Below, one piece after another: positions 1-8,407 of a stretch of 13,434 nt of DNA. This DNA is from Cristatella mucedo. Lineage: Eukaryota > Bryozoa > Phylactolaemata > Cristatellidae. Below the pieces are notes generated by a model. That model saw nothing but the letters and a program-made list of their open reading frames with translations, made no database searches and had not been told where the DNA came from. The first letter of the stretch is position 1; every line of letters starts with the position of its first letter. The DNA lies in the NCBI GenBank assembly GCA_009760855.2, contig WPIO01000664.1:1-13434 (forward strand). Direction: 5' to 3'. The translations under genes were made by a program, and so were the position numbers.

Positions 1-8
1 TTTTATTT

Positions 9-132
9 ACGTGCGAAATGCTTTAAACATGGTGCAGCACTCTGCTGCCAGTCACCGCACGCTCCGAAATGCAGATTTGAAGTTTCTACATATTCCGCGA
101 TCTGGTGCGAACTTGTGCGAAACGTGTTATTT
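9..132 (+). repeat. Satellite unit 1, reference monomer
   Basis: This is the first complete 124-bp unit in the register used here. In order it contains: an ACGTGCGAAA start; a TTTAAA palindrome (22-27); a GCAGCA-CTC-TGCTGC dyad (34-48); the variable cagtcaNNgcacgctcc region, here with the rarer caccgc form; the ccgaAatg variant; a GAAGTTTC segment (79-86); tattccgcgatct; and helically spaced GCGAA motifs running into the next unit. It differs from the majority form at a few sites. The eight bases before it (1-8) are the tail of a preceding unit with one substitution, so the window begins inside the array. Confidence 0.95.
34..48. other. Perfect 6-bp dyad GCAGCA-CTC-TGCTGC, present in nearly every unit
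   Basis: GCAGCA and TGCTGC are exact reverse complements separated by CTC. This could form a hairpin with a 6-bp stem and 3-nt loop, or act as a dyad-symmetric protein site. The same segment recurs once per unit and is intact in most of them. Exceptions include the diverged units at 2989 and 11284 (actttgttgcc) and at 3113 and 11408 (caatctgctgca), the unit at 2367 (tctgcggcc), the unit at 2493 (ggggcagc, arms intact) and the unit at 9419 (tctactgcc). Short dyads are common in satellites; a function here is inference. Confidence 0.7.
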
Positions 133-141
133 ACGTGCGAA
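107..141. other. Triple GCGAA motif with 10- and 20-bp spacing
   Basis: GCGAA starts at 107, 117 and 137, that is 10 and then 20 bp apart. All three copies therefore lie on the same face of the DNA helix, at one and two turns. The second and third lie in the longer direct repeat GTGCGAAA. The pattern spans the junction of neighbouring units and recurs at every unit boundary, apart from point variants such as gcAaac, tCcgaaa or gTtcgatatg. It could be the trace of a shorter ancestral repeat or a phased protein-binding array. The spacing is seen directly; the role is inferred. Confidence 0.65.
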
Positions 142-504
142 ATGCTTTAAACATGGTGCAGCACTCTGCTGCCAGTCAGCGCACGCTCCGAAATGCAGAT
201 TTGAAGTTTCTACATATTCCGCGATCTGATGCGAACTCGTGCGAAACGTGTTATTTACGTGCGAAATGCTTTAAACATGGTGCAGCACTCTGCTGCCAGT
301 CAGCGCACGCTCCGACATGCAGATTTGAAGTTTCTACACATTCCGCGATCTGCTGCGAACTCGTGCGAAACGTGTTATTTACGTGCGAAATGCTTTAAAC
401 ATGGTGCAGCACTCTGCTGCCAGTCAGCGCACGCTCCGAAATGCAGATTTGAAGTTTCTACATATTCCGCGATCTGCTGCGAACTCGTGCGAAACGTGTT
501 ATTT

Positions 505-628
505 ACGTGCGAAATGCTTTAAACATGGTGCAGCACTCTGCTGTCAGTCAGCACACGCTCCGAAATGCAGAATATACGTTTCTACATATTCCGCGTTCTG
601 ATGCAAACTTGTGCGAATCGTGGTATTT
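505..628 (+). repeat. Diverged 124-bp unit 5
   Basis: The length is regular but there are more private substitutions than in the neighbouring units: tgTcagtcagcAcacg, gcagAATatacgtttc in place of gcagatttgaagtttc, cgcgTtctgatgcAaac, and gcgaaTcgtgGtattt. The following unit (629) returns to near consensus. A lone diverged unit among well-matched ones suggests it escaped recent homogenisation, or was moved in from a more diverged part of the array. Confidence 0.85.
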
Positions 629-1248
629 ACGTGCGAAATGCTTTAAACATGGTGCAGCACTCTGCTGCCAGTCAGCTCACGCTCCGACATGCAGATTTGA
701 AGTTTCTACATATTCCGCGATCTGCTGCGAACTTGTGCGAAACGTGTTATTTACGTGCGAAATGCTTTAAACATGGTGCAGCACTCTGCTGCCAGTCAGC
801 GCACGCTCCGACATGCAGATTTGAAGTTTCTACATATTCCGCGATCTGCTGCGAACTCGTGCGAAACGTGTTATTTACGTGCGAAATGCTTTAAACATGG
901 TGCAGCACTCTGCTGCCAGTCAGCGCACGCTCCGACATGCAGATTTGAAGTTTCTACATATTCCGCGATCTGATGCGAACTTGTGCGAAACGTGTTATTT
1001 ACGTGCGAAATGCTTTAAACATGGTGCAGCACTCTGCTGCCAGTCAGCGCACGCTCCGAAATGCAGATTTGAAGTTTCTACATATTCCGCGATCTGGTGC
1101 GAACTCGTGCGAAACGTGTTATTTACGTGCGAAATGCTTTAAACATGGTGCAGCACTCTGCTGCCAGTCAGCGCACGCTCCGACATGCAGATTTGAAGTT
1201 TCTTTATATTCCGCGATCTGCTGCGAACTCGTGCGAAACGTGTTATTT

Positions 1249-1374
1249 ACGTGCGAAATGCTTTAAACATGGTGCAGCACTCTGCTGCCAGTCAGCGCAC
1301 GCTCCGACATGCAGATTTAAAGTTTCTACATATTCCGCGATCTGGTGCGAACTTGTGCGCGAAACGTGTTATTT
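1249..1374 (+). repeat. 126-bp unit 11 with a CG dinucleotide duplication
   Basis: The second GCGAA motif is preceded by an extra dinucleotide, giving acttgtgcgCGaaacg, so the unit is 126 bp. Its other variants are the common alternative forms (ccgaCatg, atttAaag, ctgGtgcg, aactTGtg). The 2-bp gain looks like slippage on an alternating cg run. The same type of change is seen in other units at 11748-11755 (ccgcgcgatc), 8820-8825 (ggtgtgc) and 13140-13146 (cgtgtgtt). Confidence 0.85.
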
Positions 1375-1870
1375 ACGTGCGAAATGCTTTAAACATGGTG
1401 CAGCACTCTGCTGCCAGTCAGCGCACGCTCCGAAATGCAGATTTGAAGTTTCTACATATTCCGCGATCTGATGCGAACTTGTGCGAAACGTGTTATTTAC
1501 GTGCGAAATGCTTTAAACATGGTGCAGCACTCTGCTGCCAGTCAGCCCACGCTCCGACATGCAGATTTAAAGTTTCTACATATTCCGCGATCTTGTGCGA
1601 ACTTGTGCGAAACGTGTTATTTACGTGCGAAATGCTTTAAACATGGTGCAGCACTCTGCTGCCAGTCAGCGCACGCTCCGAAATGCAGATTTGAAGTTTC
1701 TACATATTCCGCGATCTGCTGCGAACTCGTGCGAAACGTGTTATTTACGTGCGAAATGCTTTAAACATGGTGCAGCACTCTGCTGCCAGTCAGGGCACGC
1801 TCCGACATGCAGATTTGAAGTTTCTACATATTCCGCGATCTGGTGCGAACTCGTGCGAAACGTGTTATTT

Positions 1871-2366
1871 ACGTGCGAAATGCTTTAAACATGGTGCAGC
1901 ACTCTGCTGCCAGTCAGCACACGCTCCGACATGCAGATTTAAAGTTTCTACATATTCCGCGATCTGCTGCGAACTCGTGCGAAACGTGTTATTTACGTGC
2001 GAAATGCTTTAAACATGGTGCAGCACTCTGCTGCCAGTCAGTGCACGCTCCGACATGCAGATTTGAAGTTTCTACATATTCCGCGATCTGCTGCGAACTT
2101 GTGCGAAACGTGTTATTTACGTGCGAAATGCTTTAAACATGGTGCAGCACTCTGCTGCCAGTCAGTGCACGCTCCGACATGCAGATTTGAAGTTTCTACA
2201 TATTCCGCGATCTGCTGCGAACTCGTGCGAAACGTGTTATTTACGTGCGAAATGCTTTAAACATGGTGCAGCACTCTGCTGCCAGTCAGTGCACGCTCCG
2301 ACATGCAGATTTAAAGTTTCTACATATTCCGCGATCTGCTGCGAACTTGTGCGAAACGTGTTATTT
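1871..2366 (+). repeat. Run of four units with CG to CA or TG at the same site
   Basis: Units 16-19 (1871, 1995, 2119, 2243) replace the cagCGcacg form with cagCAcacg (unit 16) and then cagTGcacg (units 17-19). Elsewhere this site is mostly CG. Both changes are the transitions expected from deamination of a methylated CpG on one or the other strand. The identical TG form in three adjacent units points to local spread of one mutated unit by unequal exchange or conversion rather than three separate mutations. All four units are 124 bp and carry ccgaCatg. Confidence 0.8.
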
Positions 2367-2492
2367 ACGTGCGAAATGCTTTAAACATGGTGCAGCACTC
2401 TGCGGCCAGTCAGTCAGCACGCTCCGACATGCAGATTTGAAGTTTCTACATATTCCGCGATCTGCTGCGAACTTGTGCGAAACGTGTTATTT
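2367..2492 (+). repeat. 126-bp unit 20 with rearranged cagtcag segment
   Basis: The segment after the dyad reads tgcGgccagtcaGTCAgcacg. An extra gtca tetranucleotide is gained and the following gc is lost, for a net gain of 2 bp. The right dyad arm is broken by a t-to-g change. Direct cagtcagtcag repetition suggests replication slippage at the short cagtcag repeat. The same segment is the insertion site in other irregular units (7501, 8546, 10411), so it is an indel hot spot of the monomer. Confidence 0.85.
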
Positions 2493-2864
2493 ACGTGCGA
2501 AATGCTTTAAACATGGGGCAGCACTCTGCTGCCAGTCAGCGCACGCTCCGAAATGCAGATTTGAAGTTTCTACATATTCCGCGATCTGCTGCGAACTTGT
2601 GCGAAACGTGTTATTTACGTGCGAAATGCTTTAAACATGGTGCAGCACTCTGCTGCCAGTCAGCGCACGCTCCGACATGCAGATTTGAAGTTTCTAGATA
2701 TTCCGCGATCTGCTGCGAACTCGTGCGAAACGTGTTATTTACGTGCGAAATGCTTTAAACATGGTGCAGCACTCTGCTGCCAGTCACCGCACGCTCCGAA
2801 ATGCAGATTTGAAGTTTCTACATATTCCGCGATCTGGTGCGAACTCGTGCGAAACGTGTTATTT

Positions 2865-3484
2865 ACGTGCGAAATGCTTTAAACATGGTGCAGCACTCTG
2901 CTGCCAGTCAGCGCACGCTCCGAAATGCAGATTTGAAGTTTCTACATATTCCGCGATTTGCTGCGAACTCGTGCGAAACGTGTTATTTACGTTCGATATG
3001 CTTTAAACATGGTGCAGCACTTTGTTGCCAGCCAGCGCACGCTCCGACATGCAGATTTAAAGTTTCTGCATATTCCGCGATCTGCTGCGAACTCGTGCCA
3101 AACGTGTTATTAACGTGCGAAATGCTTTAAACATGGTGCAGCAATCTGCTGCATGTCAGGGCACGCTCCGACATGCAGATTTGAAGTTTCTACATCTTCC
3201 GCGATCTGCTGCAAACTCGTGCGAAACGTGTTATTTACGTGCGAAATACATTAAACATGGTGCAGCACTCTGCTGCAAGTCAGAACACGCTCCGACAGGC
3301 AGATTGGAAGTTTCTACACATTCCGCGATCTGCTCCGAACTCTTGCGAAACGTGTTATTTACGTGCGAAATGCTTTAAACATGGTGCAGCACTCTGCTGC
3401 CAGTCAGTGCACGCTCCGACATGCAGATTTAAAGTTTCTACATATTCCGCGATCTGGTGCGAACTTGTGCGAAACGTGTTATTT
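2865..3484 (+). repeat. Diverged unit block, copy 1 (five units)
   Basis: Units 24-28 carry a dense set of private variants that stand out from the surrounding array. They include gatTtgctgcg (2956), ttacgTtcgaTatgc (2987), cactTtgTtgccagCcag, tttctGcata, gtgcCaaacg, ttattAacg, gcaAtctgctgcaTgtcaggg, tctacatCttcc, gaaatAcAttaaac, tgcAagtcagAAcacg, gacaGgcagattGgaag, and gctcCgaactcTtgcg. All five units are 124 bp. The same ordered variant set reappears at 11160-11781. The unit at 3237 has five extra private substitutions not found in the second copy. Confidence 0.93.
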
Positions 3485-4229
3485 ACGTGCGAAATGCTTT
3501 AAACATGGTGCAGCACTCTGCTGCCAGTCAGCGCACGCTCCGAAATGCAGATTTAAGTTTCTACATATTCCGCGATCTGATGCGAACTTGTGCGAAACGT
3601 GTTATTTACGTGCGAAATGCTTTAAACATGGTGCAGCACTCTGCTGCCAGTCAGCGCACGCTCCGAAATGCAGATTTGAAGTTTCTACATATTCCGCGAT
3701 CTGATGCGAACTTGTGCGAAACGTGTTATTTACGTGCGAAATGCTTTAAACATGGTGCAGCACTCTGCTGCCAGTCAGCGCACGCTCCGACATGCAGATT
3801 TGAAGTTTCTACATATTCCGCGATCTGCTGCGAACTTGTGCGAAACGTGTTATTTACGTGCGAAATGCTTTAAACATGGTGCAGCACTCTGCTGCCAGTC
3901 AGCGCACGCTCCGACATGCAGATTGGAAGTTTCTACATATTCCGCGATCTGCTGCGAACTTGTGCGAAACGTGTTATTTACGTGCGAAATGCTTTAAACA
4001 TGGTGCAGCACTCTGCTGCCAGTCAGCGCACGCTCCGACATGCAGATTTAAAGTTTCTACATATTCCGCGATCTGCTGCGAACTTGTGCGAAACGTGTTA
4101 TTTACGTGCGAAATGCTTTAAACATGGTGCAGCACTCTGCTGCCAGTCAGCGCACGCTCCGAAACATGCAGATTTAAAGTTTCTACATATTCCGCGATCT
4201 GCTGCGAACTTGTGCGAAACGTGTTATTT
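3361..4229 (+). repeat. Seven consecutive units with the aactTGtg variant
   Basis: Units 28-34 (3361 to 4229) all read aactTGtgcg where the alternative form is aactCGtgcg; units 22-26 before them and unit 35 after them have CG. Unit 29 (3485) is 123 bp, having lost one base in atttaagttt. Unit 34 (4104) is 126 bp, with ccgaaAcatgca carrying two extra bases. That insertion looks like a fusion of the ccgaaatg and ccgacatg forms, as a crossover within the site might produce. Confidence 0.85.
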
Positions 4230-4353
4230 ACGTGCGAAATGCTTTAAACATGGTGCAGCACTCTGCTGCCAGTCAGCGCACGCTCCGAAATGCAGATTTG
4301 AAGTTTCTACATATTCCGCGATCTGGTGCGAACTCGTGCGAAACGTGTTATTT

Positions 4354-4477
4354 ACGTGCGAAATGCTTTAAACATGGTGCAGCACTCTGCTGCCAGCAAC
4401 CGCATGCTCCGACATGCAGATTTGAAGTTTCTACATATTCCGCGATCTGGTGCGAACTTGTGCGAAACGTGTTATTT
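4354..4477 (+). repeat. Unit 36 with altered cagtcag segment
   Basis: The segment after the dyad reads tgccagCAaCcgcaTgctcc rather than tgccagtcagcgcacgctcc, a cluster of substitutions with no change in length (124 bp). The rest of the unit is near consensus. Clustered changes confined to about 12 bp suggest a small conversion tract or a compensated insertion and deletion. Confidence 0.75.
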
Positions 4478-4601
4478 ACGTGCGAAATGCTTTAAACATG
4501 GTGCAGCACTCTGCTGCCAGTCAGCGCACGCTCCGACATGCAGATTTAAAGTTTCTACATATTCCGCGATCTGCTGCGAACTCGTGCGAAACGTGGTTTT
4601 T

Positions 4602-4849
4602 ACGTGCGAAATGCTTTAAACATGGTGCAGCACTCTGCTGCCAGTCAGCGCACGCTCCGAAATGCAGATTTGAAGTTTCTACATATTCCGCGATCTGCTG
4701 CAAACTCGTGCGAAACGTGTTATTTCCGTGCGAAATGCTTTAAACATGGTGCAGCACTCTGCTGCCAGTCAGAGCACGCTCCGTGATGCAGATTTGAAGT
4801 TACTACACTTTCCGCGATCTGGTGGGAACTCGTGCGAAACGTGTTATTT
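4602..4849 (+). repeat. Two diverged units (38-39) around a tatttCcgtg boundary
   Basis: Unit 38 is preceded by acgtgGtTtttacg, has gcAaactcg, and ends in tatttCcgtg. Unit 39 (4726) has cagAgcacgctccGTGatgcag, agttActacacTttccgc, and ggtgGgaactcg. Both are 124 bp. The cagAgcacg form is shared with the unit at 11532 and with the composite unit at 5956, which links unit 39 loosely to the diverged lineage of the array. Confidence 0.8.
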
Positions 4850-4960
4850 ACGTGCGAAATGCTTTAAACATGGTGCAGCACTCTGCTGCCAGTCAGCGCA
4901 CGCTCCGAAATGCAGATTTGAAGTTTCTACATGTGCGAACTCGTGCGAAACGTGTTATTT
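4850..4960 (+). repeat. 111-bp unit 40 with a 13-bp internal deletion
   Basis: The unit reads tttctacat followed directly by gtgcgaactcg at 4925-4942. The 13 bp normally between them (attccgcgatctg) are missing. This is the shortest unit in the window. The deletion removes the CpG-rich ccgcgat segment but keeps all three GCGAA motifs with their 10- and 20-bp spacing. Confidence 0.92.
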
Positions 4961-5580
4961 ACGTGCGAAATGCTTTAAACATGGTGCAGCACTCTGCTGC
5001 CAGTCAGCGCACGCTCCGACATGCAGATTTAAAGTTTCTACATATTCCGCGATCTGGTGCGAACTTGTGCGAAACGTGTTATTTACGTGCGAAATGCTTT
5101 AAACATGGTGCAGCACTCTGCTGCCAGTCAGCGCACGCTCCGACATGCAGATTTGAAGTTTCTACATATTCCGCGATCTGGTGCGAACTTGTGCGAAACG
5201 TGTTATTTACGTGCGAAATGCTTTAAACATGGTGCAGCACTCTGCTGCCAGTCAGCGCACGCTCCGACATGCAGATTTGAAGTTTCTACATATTCCGCGA
5301 TCTGCTGCGAACTCGTGCGAAACGTGTTATTTACGTGCGAAATGCTTTAAACATGGTGCAGCACTCTGCTGCCAGTCAGCGCACGCTCCGACATGCAGAT
5401 TTGAAGTTTCTACATATTCCGCGATCTGCTGCGAACTTGTGCGAAACGTGTTATTTACGTGCGAAATGCTTTAAACATGGTGCAGCACTCTGCTGCCAGT
5501 CAGCGCACGCTCCGAAATGCAGATTTGAAGTTTCTACATATTCCGCGATCTGCTGCGAACTTGTGCGAAACGTGTTATTT

Positions 5581-5831
5581 ACGTGCGAAATGCTTTAAAC
5601 ATGGTGCAGCACTCTGCTGCCAGTCAGCGCACGCTCCGACATGCAGATTTGAAGTTTCTAGATATTCCGCGATCTGCTCTGAACTCGTCCGAAACGTGTT
5701 ATTTACGTGCGAAATGCTTTAAACATGGTGCAGCACTCTGCTGCCAGTCAGCGCACGCTCCGAAATGCAGATTTGCAAAAGTTTCTACATATTCCGCGAT
5801 CTGCTGCGAACTCGTGCGAAACGTGTTATTT
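5581..5831 (+). repeat. Units 46-47: TCTAGA variant followed by a 127-bp unit
   Basis: Unit 46 (5581) has tttcTaGata (TCTAGA at 5657-5662), gctcTgaactcg and gtCcgaaacg. The first two of these changes are shared with the unit at 12778. Unit 47 (5705) is 127 bp, with gatttgCAAaagtttc, a net gain of 3 bp in the a-rich segment that normally reads gatttgaagtttc. That insertion breaks the GAAGTTTC segment. Confidence 0.85.
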
Positions 5832-5955
5832 ACGTGCGAAATGCTTTAAACATGGTGCAGCACTCTGCTGCCAGTCAGCGCACGCTCCGAAATGCAGATT
5901 TGAAGTTTCTACATATTCCGCGATCTGCTGCGAACTCGTGCGAAACGTGTTATTT

Positions 5956-6133
5956 ACGTGCGAAATGCTTTAAACATGGTGCAGCACTCTGCTGCCAGTC
6001 AGCGCACGCTCCGACATGCAGATTTGAAGTTTCTACAGCACTTTGTTGCCAGCCAGAGCACGCTCCGACATGCAGATTTAAAGTTTCTACATATTCCGCG
6101 ATCTGGTGCGAACTTGTGCGAAACGTGTTATTT
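5956..6133 (+). repeat. 178-bp composite unit: two units fused by a 70-bp deletion
   Basis: The unit is normal up to gaagtttctaca (about 6036). It then jumps into the dyad region of another unit, gcactttgttgccagcc, and continues to its end. The span is 178 bp where two units would give 248, so 70 bp are missing. Both partners carry ca at the breakpoint, a 2-bp microhomology. The second half has the rare cactTtgTtgccagCcag variants found otherwise only in the units at 2989 and 11284. The donor was therefore a member of the diverged lineage. Unequal crossing over, replication template switching and misassembly are all possible. Confidence 0.9.
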
Positions 6134-6257
6134 ACGTGCGAAATGCTTTAAACATGGTGCAGCACTCTGCTGCCAGTCAGCGCACGCTCCGACATGCAGA
6201 TTTGAAGTTTCTACATATTCCGCGATCTGGTGCGAACTCGTGCGAAACGTGTTATTT

Positions 6258-6630
6258 ACGTGCGAAATGCTTTTTAAACATGGTGCAGCACTCTGCTGCC
6301 AGTCAGCGCACGCTCCGACATGCAGATTTAAAGTTTCTACATATTCCGCGATCTGGTGCGAACTCGTGCGAAACGTGTTATTTACGTGCGAAATGCTTTA
6401 AACATGGTGCAGCACTCTGCTGCCAGTCAGCGCACGCTCCGACATGAAGATTTAAGTTTCTACATATTCCGCGATCTGCTCCGAACTCGTGCGAAACGTG
6501 TTATTTACGTGCGAAATGCTTTAAACATGGTGCAGCACTCTGCTGCCAGTCAGCGCACGCTCCGAAATGCAGATTTGAAGTTTCTACATATTCCGCGATC
6601 TGCTGCGAACTTGTGCGAAACGTGTTATTT
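6258..6630 (+). repeat. Units 51-53, two with length changes
   Basis: Unit 51 (6258) is 126 bp because the tttaaa palindrome is lengthened to gcTTtttaaac. Unit 52 (6384) is 123 bp, with ccgacatgAagatttaagttt lacking one base, and has gctcCgaactcg. Unit 53 (6507) is regular. The homopolymer lengthening in unit 51 could be a sequencing error as easily as a real change. Confidence 0.8.
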
Positions 6631-7500
6631 ACGTGCGAAATGCTTTAAACATGGTGGAGCACTCTGCTGCCAGTCAGCGCACGCTCCGAAATGCAGATTT
6701 GAAGTTTCTACATATTCCGCGATCTGCTGCGAACTTGTGCGAAACGTGTTATTTACGTGCGAAATGCTTTAAACATGGTGCAGCACTCTGCTGCCAGTCA
6801 GCGCACGCTCCGACATGCAGATTTTGAAGTTTCTACATATTCCGCGATCTGCTGCGAAACTCGTGCGAAACGTGTTATTTACGTGCGAAATGCTTTAAAC
6901 ATGGTGCAGCACTCTGCTGCCAGTCAGCGCACGCTCCGACATGCAGATTTGAAGATTCTACATATTCCGCGATCTGCTGCGAACTCGTGCGAAACGTGTT
7001 ATTTACGTGCGAAATGCTTTAAACATGGTGCAGCACTCTGCTGCCAGTCAGCGCACGCTCCGACATGCAGATTTGAAGTTTCTACATATTCCGCGATCTG
7101 CTGCGAACTTGTGCGAAACGTGTTATTTACGTGCGAAATGCTTTAAACATGGTGCAGCACTCTGCTGCCAGTCAGCACACGCTCCGAAATGCAGATTTGA
7201 AGTTTCTACATATTCCGCGATCTGCTGCGAACTCGTGCGAAACGTGTTATTTACGTGCGAAATGCTTTAAACATAGTGCAGCACTCTGCTGCCAGTCAGC
7301 GCACGCTCCGACATGCAGATTTGAAGTGTCTACATATTCCGCGATCTGCTGCGAACTTGTGCGAAACGTGTTATTTACGTGCGAAATGCTTTAAACATGG
7401 TGCAGCACTCTGCTGCCAGTCAGCGCACGCTCCGACATGCAGATTTGAAGTTTCTACATATTCCGCGATCTGCTGCGAACTCGTGCGAAACGTGTTATTT
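6631..7500 (+). repeat. Mostly regular units 54-60
   Basis: Seven units, all with the atctgCtgcg form. Unit 54 has atggtgGagc. Unit 55 (6755) is 126 bp, with one extra t in gattTtgaag and one extra a in gctgcgaAac. Unit 56 has gaagAttcta. Unit 59 has acatAgtgcag and gaagtGtcta. The remaining differences are the recurrent polymorphisms. No other structure is seen here. Confidence 0.85.
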
Positions 7501-7628
7501 ACGTGCGAAATGCTTTAAACATGGTGCAGCACTCTGCTGCCAGTCAGCTTCCGCACGCTCCGACATGCAGATTTGAAGTTTCTACATATTCCGCGATCTG
7601 GTGCGAACTTGTGCGAAACGTGTTATTT
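7501..7628 (+). repeat. 128-bp unit 61 with a 4-bp insertion
   Basis: The segment after the dyad reads cagtcagcTTCCgcacgctcc, four bases longer than the normal form. The rest is regular. Unit 62, which follows, has gtttcATAatattcc in place of gtttctacatattcc, with no length change. Confidence 0.85.
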
Positions 7629-7876
7629 ACGTGCGAAATGCTTTAAACATGGTGCAGCACTCTGCTGCCAGTCAGCGCACGCTCCGACATGCAGATTTGA
7701 AGTTTCATAATATTCCGCGATCTGCTGCGAACTCGTGCGAAACGTGTTATTTACGTGCGAAATGCTTTAAACATGGTGCAGCACTCTGCTGCCAGTCAGC
7801 GCACGCTCCGAAATGCAGATTTGAAGTTTCTACATATTCCGCGATCTGCTGCGAACTTGTGCGAAACGTGTTATTT

Positions 7877-8035
7877 ACGTGCGAAATGCTTTAAACATGG
7901 TGCAGCACTCTGCTGCCAGTCAGCGCACGCTCCGACATGCAGATTTGAAGTTTCTACATACACGCTCCGACATGCAGATTTGAAGTTTTGACATATTCCG
8001 CGATCTGCTTCGAACTTGTGCGAAACGTGTTATTT
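7877..8035 (+). repeat. 159-bp unit 64 with a 35-bp internal tandem duplication
   Basis: The segment from cacgctccgacatg to tctacata (7926-7960) is immediately repeated at 7961-7995. The second copy differs only by ttttGaca in place of tttctaca. The unit is otherwise ordinary apart from gcttCgaacttg. The duplication adds a second copy of the GAAGTTTC region (mutated) but no additional GCGAA or dyad motif. The next unit (8036) also carries private changes: aacaAggtgc, cagTGcacg and attGgaag. Confidence 0.92.
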
Positions 8036-8407
8036 ACGTGCGAAATGCTTTAAACAAGGTGCAGCACTCTGCTGCCAGTCAGTGCACGCTCCGACATGCA
8101 GATTGGAAGTTTCTACATATTCCGCGATCTGATGCGAACTTGTGCGAAACGTGTTATTTACGTGCGAAATGCTTTAAACATGGTGCAGCACTCTGCTGCC
8201 AGTCAGCGCACGCTCCGAAATGCAGATTTGAAGTTTCTACATATTCCGCGATCTGCTGCGAACTTGTGCGAAACGTGTTATTTACGTGCGAAATGCTTTA
8301 AACATGGTGCAGCACTCTGCTGCCAGTCAGCGCACGCTCCGAAATGCAGATTTGAAGTTTCTACATATTCCGCGATCTGGTGCGAACTCGTGCGAAACGT
8401 GTTATTT

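Noticed and set aside
100-124. CENP-B box on the minus strand (TTTCGCACGAGTTCGC in CG variants)
   Set aside because: The TTCG half and the central A match nTTCGnnnnAnnCGGGn, but the CGGG half does not: TCGC is found, off by one base. No unit has the required CGGG or CCCG, so a functional CENP-B box is not supported.
85-125. RNA polymerase III B-box-like GTTCG on the minus strand, suggesting a tRNA-derived SINE origin
   Set aside because: Only the GTTCG core matches. The flanking bases of the B box consensus are absent and there is no A box at a suitable distance, no cloverleaf and no poly(A) tail.
4521-4703. 60-codon minus-strand open frame
   Set aside because: It lies entirely inside the satellite and exists because local variants remove the usual minus-strand stops. 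No other unit keeps it and there is no independent coding signal.
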